Shown piece after piece: positions 19,489-20,162 of a stretch of DNA of 20,162 bases. A program made the translations under genes and the position numbers. Under the pieces are notes generated by a model. That model had not been told where the DNA came from and searched no databases. It worked only from the letters and a program-made list of their open reading frames with translations. The stretch's first letter is position 1, and each line of letters opens with the position of its first letter. Source of the stretch: a virus; the IMG/VR virus record IMGVR_UViG_3300020477_000173, positions 1 through 20,162 of that record. One strand, 5' to 3'.

Positions 19489-19541
19489 TACACTACAACA
19501 CTAGGACACTGATACACTACAACACCATTACACTACAACAC
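19489..19541. repeat. Three iteron-like 13-base direct repeats
   Basis: TACACTACAACAC occurs exactly at 19489-19501, 19513-19525 and 19529-19541 (start-to-start 24 and 16 bases). The repeats sit in a gene-free region next to an AT-rich stretch. Candidates are initiator or regulator binding sites. Confidence 0.65.
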
Positions 19542-19542
19542 C

Positions 19543-19561
19543 ACAAGGACCCCTTCCTTGT
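19543..19561. repeat. Perfect 7-bp hairpin
   Basis: ACAAGGA-CCCCT-TCCTTGT, 5-base loop, directly after the iterons. No strong U-run on either strand, so terminator function is doubtful. Confidence 0.45.
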
Positions 19562-19615
19562 TTAAAAGTTTATAAAGCTTTTGTCATTGGTGGAGGTGGT
19601 CTTTAATAATTGTTT

Positions 19616-19759
19616 AAGCTGTTGAAGTCTTTGGAGTTGTTGGAGTTGTTAAAGTTACTCTAACAACTCTAAAGCTGTTACTTCTTCTCCATTAACTAGA
19701 ACTTCAAAGACTTTAAAGCTGTTGAAGTGGTGGTTCTCTTTGGAGTTGTTGGAGTTGTT
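19616..19759. repeat. 35-base direct repeat with GGAGTTGTT microrepeats
   Basis: The 35 bases at 19616-19650 recur at 19716-19759, interrupted by a 9-base insertion (19729-19737). Both end in GGAGTTGTTGGAGTTGTT. A 9-bp inverted repeat GAGTTGTTA/TAACAACTC (19643-19651 and 19661-19669) joins the first copy to the space between them. The region 19397-19654 has no convincing gene. Confidence 0.65.
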
Positions 19760-19801
19760 GGAGTCTTTAGAGGTGTTGGAGTAGGCCGGGAGGGGTGGCA
19801 T
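19655..19801 (-). CDS. Possible low-complexity small protein (48 aa)
   Basis: A 48-residue frame: MPPLPAYSNTSKDSNNSNNS, then KENHHFNSFKVFEVLVNGEEVTALELLE. The first half is Asn/Ser low complexity produced by the repeated AAC-AAC-TCC triplets; the last 20 residues look like normal protein (strand-turn-helix). There is no Shine-Dalgarno sequence before the ATG. The second copy of the repeat downstream encodes a similar Asn/Ser peptide (NNSNNSKDFNS) in a different frame. It would be the first gene of the leftward transcript, but it could also be non-coding repeat DNA. Confidence 0.35.
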   Translation of the reverse strand: MPPLPAYSNTSKDSNNSNNSKENHHFNSFKVFEVLVNGEEVTALELLE

Positions 19802-19917
19802 GGTGGGTACCTATATATATATACTAAATCACATACATTTTTAGCTACTTTTGAACATTAACTAGTTTTAGGTTTGTGGCCATTAGTTACATATATAAAA
19901 GTGTCAAACCGCCACGC

Positions 19918-19939
19918 CCTGTAATGTCTATTATACAGG
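19918..19939. promoter_or_regulatory. Operator-like inverted repeat over the leftward -10
   Basis: CCTGTA (19918-19923) and TACAGG (19934-19939) form a 6-bp dyad with a 10-base centre, covering the -10 box and predicted start of the leftward promoter. A second dyad, CAGATT-AC-AATCTG (19941-19954), fills its spacer. Candidates for repressor binding. Confidence 0.45.
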
Positions 19940-19958
19940 TCAGATTACAATCTGTCAA
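19930..19958 (-). promoter_or_regulatory. Consensus sigma70 promoter, leftward
   Basis: On the minus strand TTGACA (19953-19958) and TATAAT (19930-19935) are both perfect and separated by 17 bases. The start would be near 19923. It is the likely main early promoter for the whole leftward gene block. Confidence 0.85.
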
Positions 19959-19986
19959 GTACTTTAAAAACTTTAAATACTTGACA
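19953..19986. repeat. Symmetric dyad joining the two divergent -35 boxes
   Basis: TGTCAAGTA (19953-19961) and TACTTGACA (19978-19986) are 9-bp inverted arms, each containing a -35 hexamer. The 16-base centre is CTTTAAA-AA-CTTTAAA, a direct repeat. Confidence 0.7.
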
Positions 19987-20009
19987 ATACCGTAAACCAG
20001 ACCTATAAT
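19981..20009 (+). promoter_or_regulatory. Consensus sigma70 promoter, rightward
   Basis: TTGACA (19981-19986), 17-base spacer, TATAAT (20004-20009). The start is predicted at about 20016-20017, the first base of the ATG at 20017, so the transcript may be leaderless. Confidence 0.85.
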
Positions 20010-20016
20010 AGATACT

Positions 20017-20162
20017 ATGAGTTATTTACCCTCAACCGAAGTAAAAGAAAGAAGCCTTACTGATAAGCAACAGGCCTTCTTAGATAATCTCATTACCACA
20101 GGTGGCAATCCCAAAGAAGCTGCAGAACTAGCAGGATACTCAGGCAACTATCATCAAGTTAT
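20017..20162 (+). CDS. Terminase small subunit-like protein, partial
   Basis: The first 48 residues of a rightward gene cut by the window edge: MSYLPSTEVKERSLTDKQQA, then FLDNLITTGGNPKEAAELAGYSG. The pattern LTxKQxxFLxxLxxxGxNxxEAAxxAGYS is the N-terminal helix-turn-helix of many phage terminase small subunits, which recognise phage DNA for packaging. The adjacent rightward genes are therefore probably packaging and structural genes. No Shine-Dalgarno sequence is present upstream. A small HTH regulator is an alternative, since only the N-terminus is visible. Confidence 0.75.
   Translation, partial: MSYLPSTEVKERSLTDKQQAFLDNLITTGGNPKEAAELAGYSGNYHQV

Noticed and set aside
19489-19541. CRISPR-like reading of the three 13-base repeats
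   Set aside because: Repeats are too short and spacers are 11 and 3 bases; iteron or protein-binding sites are more likely.
19543-19561. Rho-independent terminator at the ACAAGGA hairpin
   Set aside because: No convincing T-run follows the stem on either strand.
1-20162. tRNA genes, integrase or insertion sequences
   Set aside because: No cloverleaf-like segment, recombinase motif or terminal inverted repeat pair was recognised by eye.

Overview
The window is part of an AT-rich, tightly packed, probably virulent tailed-phage genome. No cellular housekeeping gene, tRNA, rRNA, integrase or insertion sequence was seen. The core genes are a T7-like replication set (family A DNA polymerase, fused primase-helicase, gp2.5-like single-strand binding protein, RecB-type exonuclease) and a class I ribonucleotide reductase. 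This combination is common in marine and other aquatic podo- and siphoviruses. The host cannot be named from the window. A LexA-like CTGT-N8-ACAG palindrome would fit a gammaproteobacterial-type SOS system, but that is weak evidence.

Layout. Almost everything is read leftward (minus strand), from a divergent promoter region at about 19.9-20.0 kb. Rightward, a consensus sigma70 promoter drives a terminase-small-subunit-like gene that runs off the window. Leftward, a second consensus promoter reads first through about 500 bases of repeat-rich, hairpin-rich leader (19.4-19.9 kb). It then enters a block of about 30 very small genes (10.9-19.4 kb), mostly acidic, several with CxxC pairs, and almost all of unknown function. 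This looks like an early accessory or host-takeover block. Within it are a membrane-anchored TonB-like protein with a two-helix membrane partner (11.46-12.40 kb), a duplicated SymE/AbrB-like protein (17.6-18.05 kb) and a pair of overlapping genes in different frames (13.28-13.48 kb). The replication genes follow (10.8 to 5.2 kb): SSB, primase-helicase, DNA polymerase, a GIY-YIG endonuclease and a PD-(D/E)XK exonuclease. Nucleotide metabolism and possible DNA modification genes come last (4.8 to 0 kb): a DUF3310-like protein, NrdA, a small protein sharing the NrdA redox tail, a 2OG-Fe(II) oxygenase, three small genes, a Mom/DUF4338-like protein and NrdB (cut by the left edge).

How the genes work together. 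The RNR supplies dNTPs. SSB, primase-helicase and polymerase replicate the genome. The exonuclease degrades host DNA or processes recombination ends. The Mom-like protein and the 2OG oxygenase could modify phage DNA, but this is inference.

The most distinctive structural theme is at gene borders. Neighbouring genes share nearly identical stop/ribosome-binding/start sequences, so consecutive unrelated proteins end in the same residues (KEETT, SKEG, SCEG) or begin with the same ones (MSLL, MSEN). In addition, a 12-base element (AATCCTGGTAAA on the minus strand) occurs exactly in three intergenic gaps and looks like a phage regulatory site. All functional calls come from reading motifs by eye; no database search was run.
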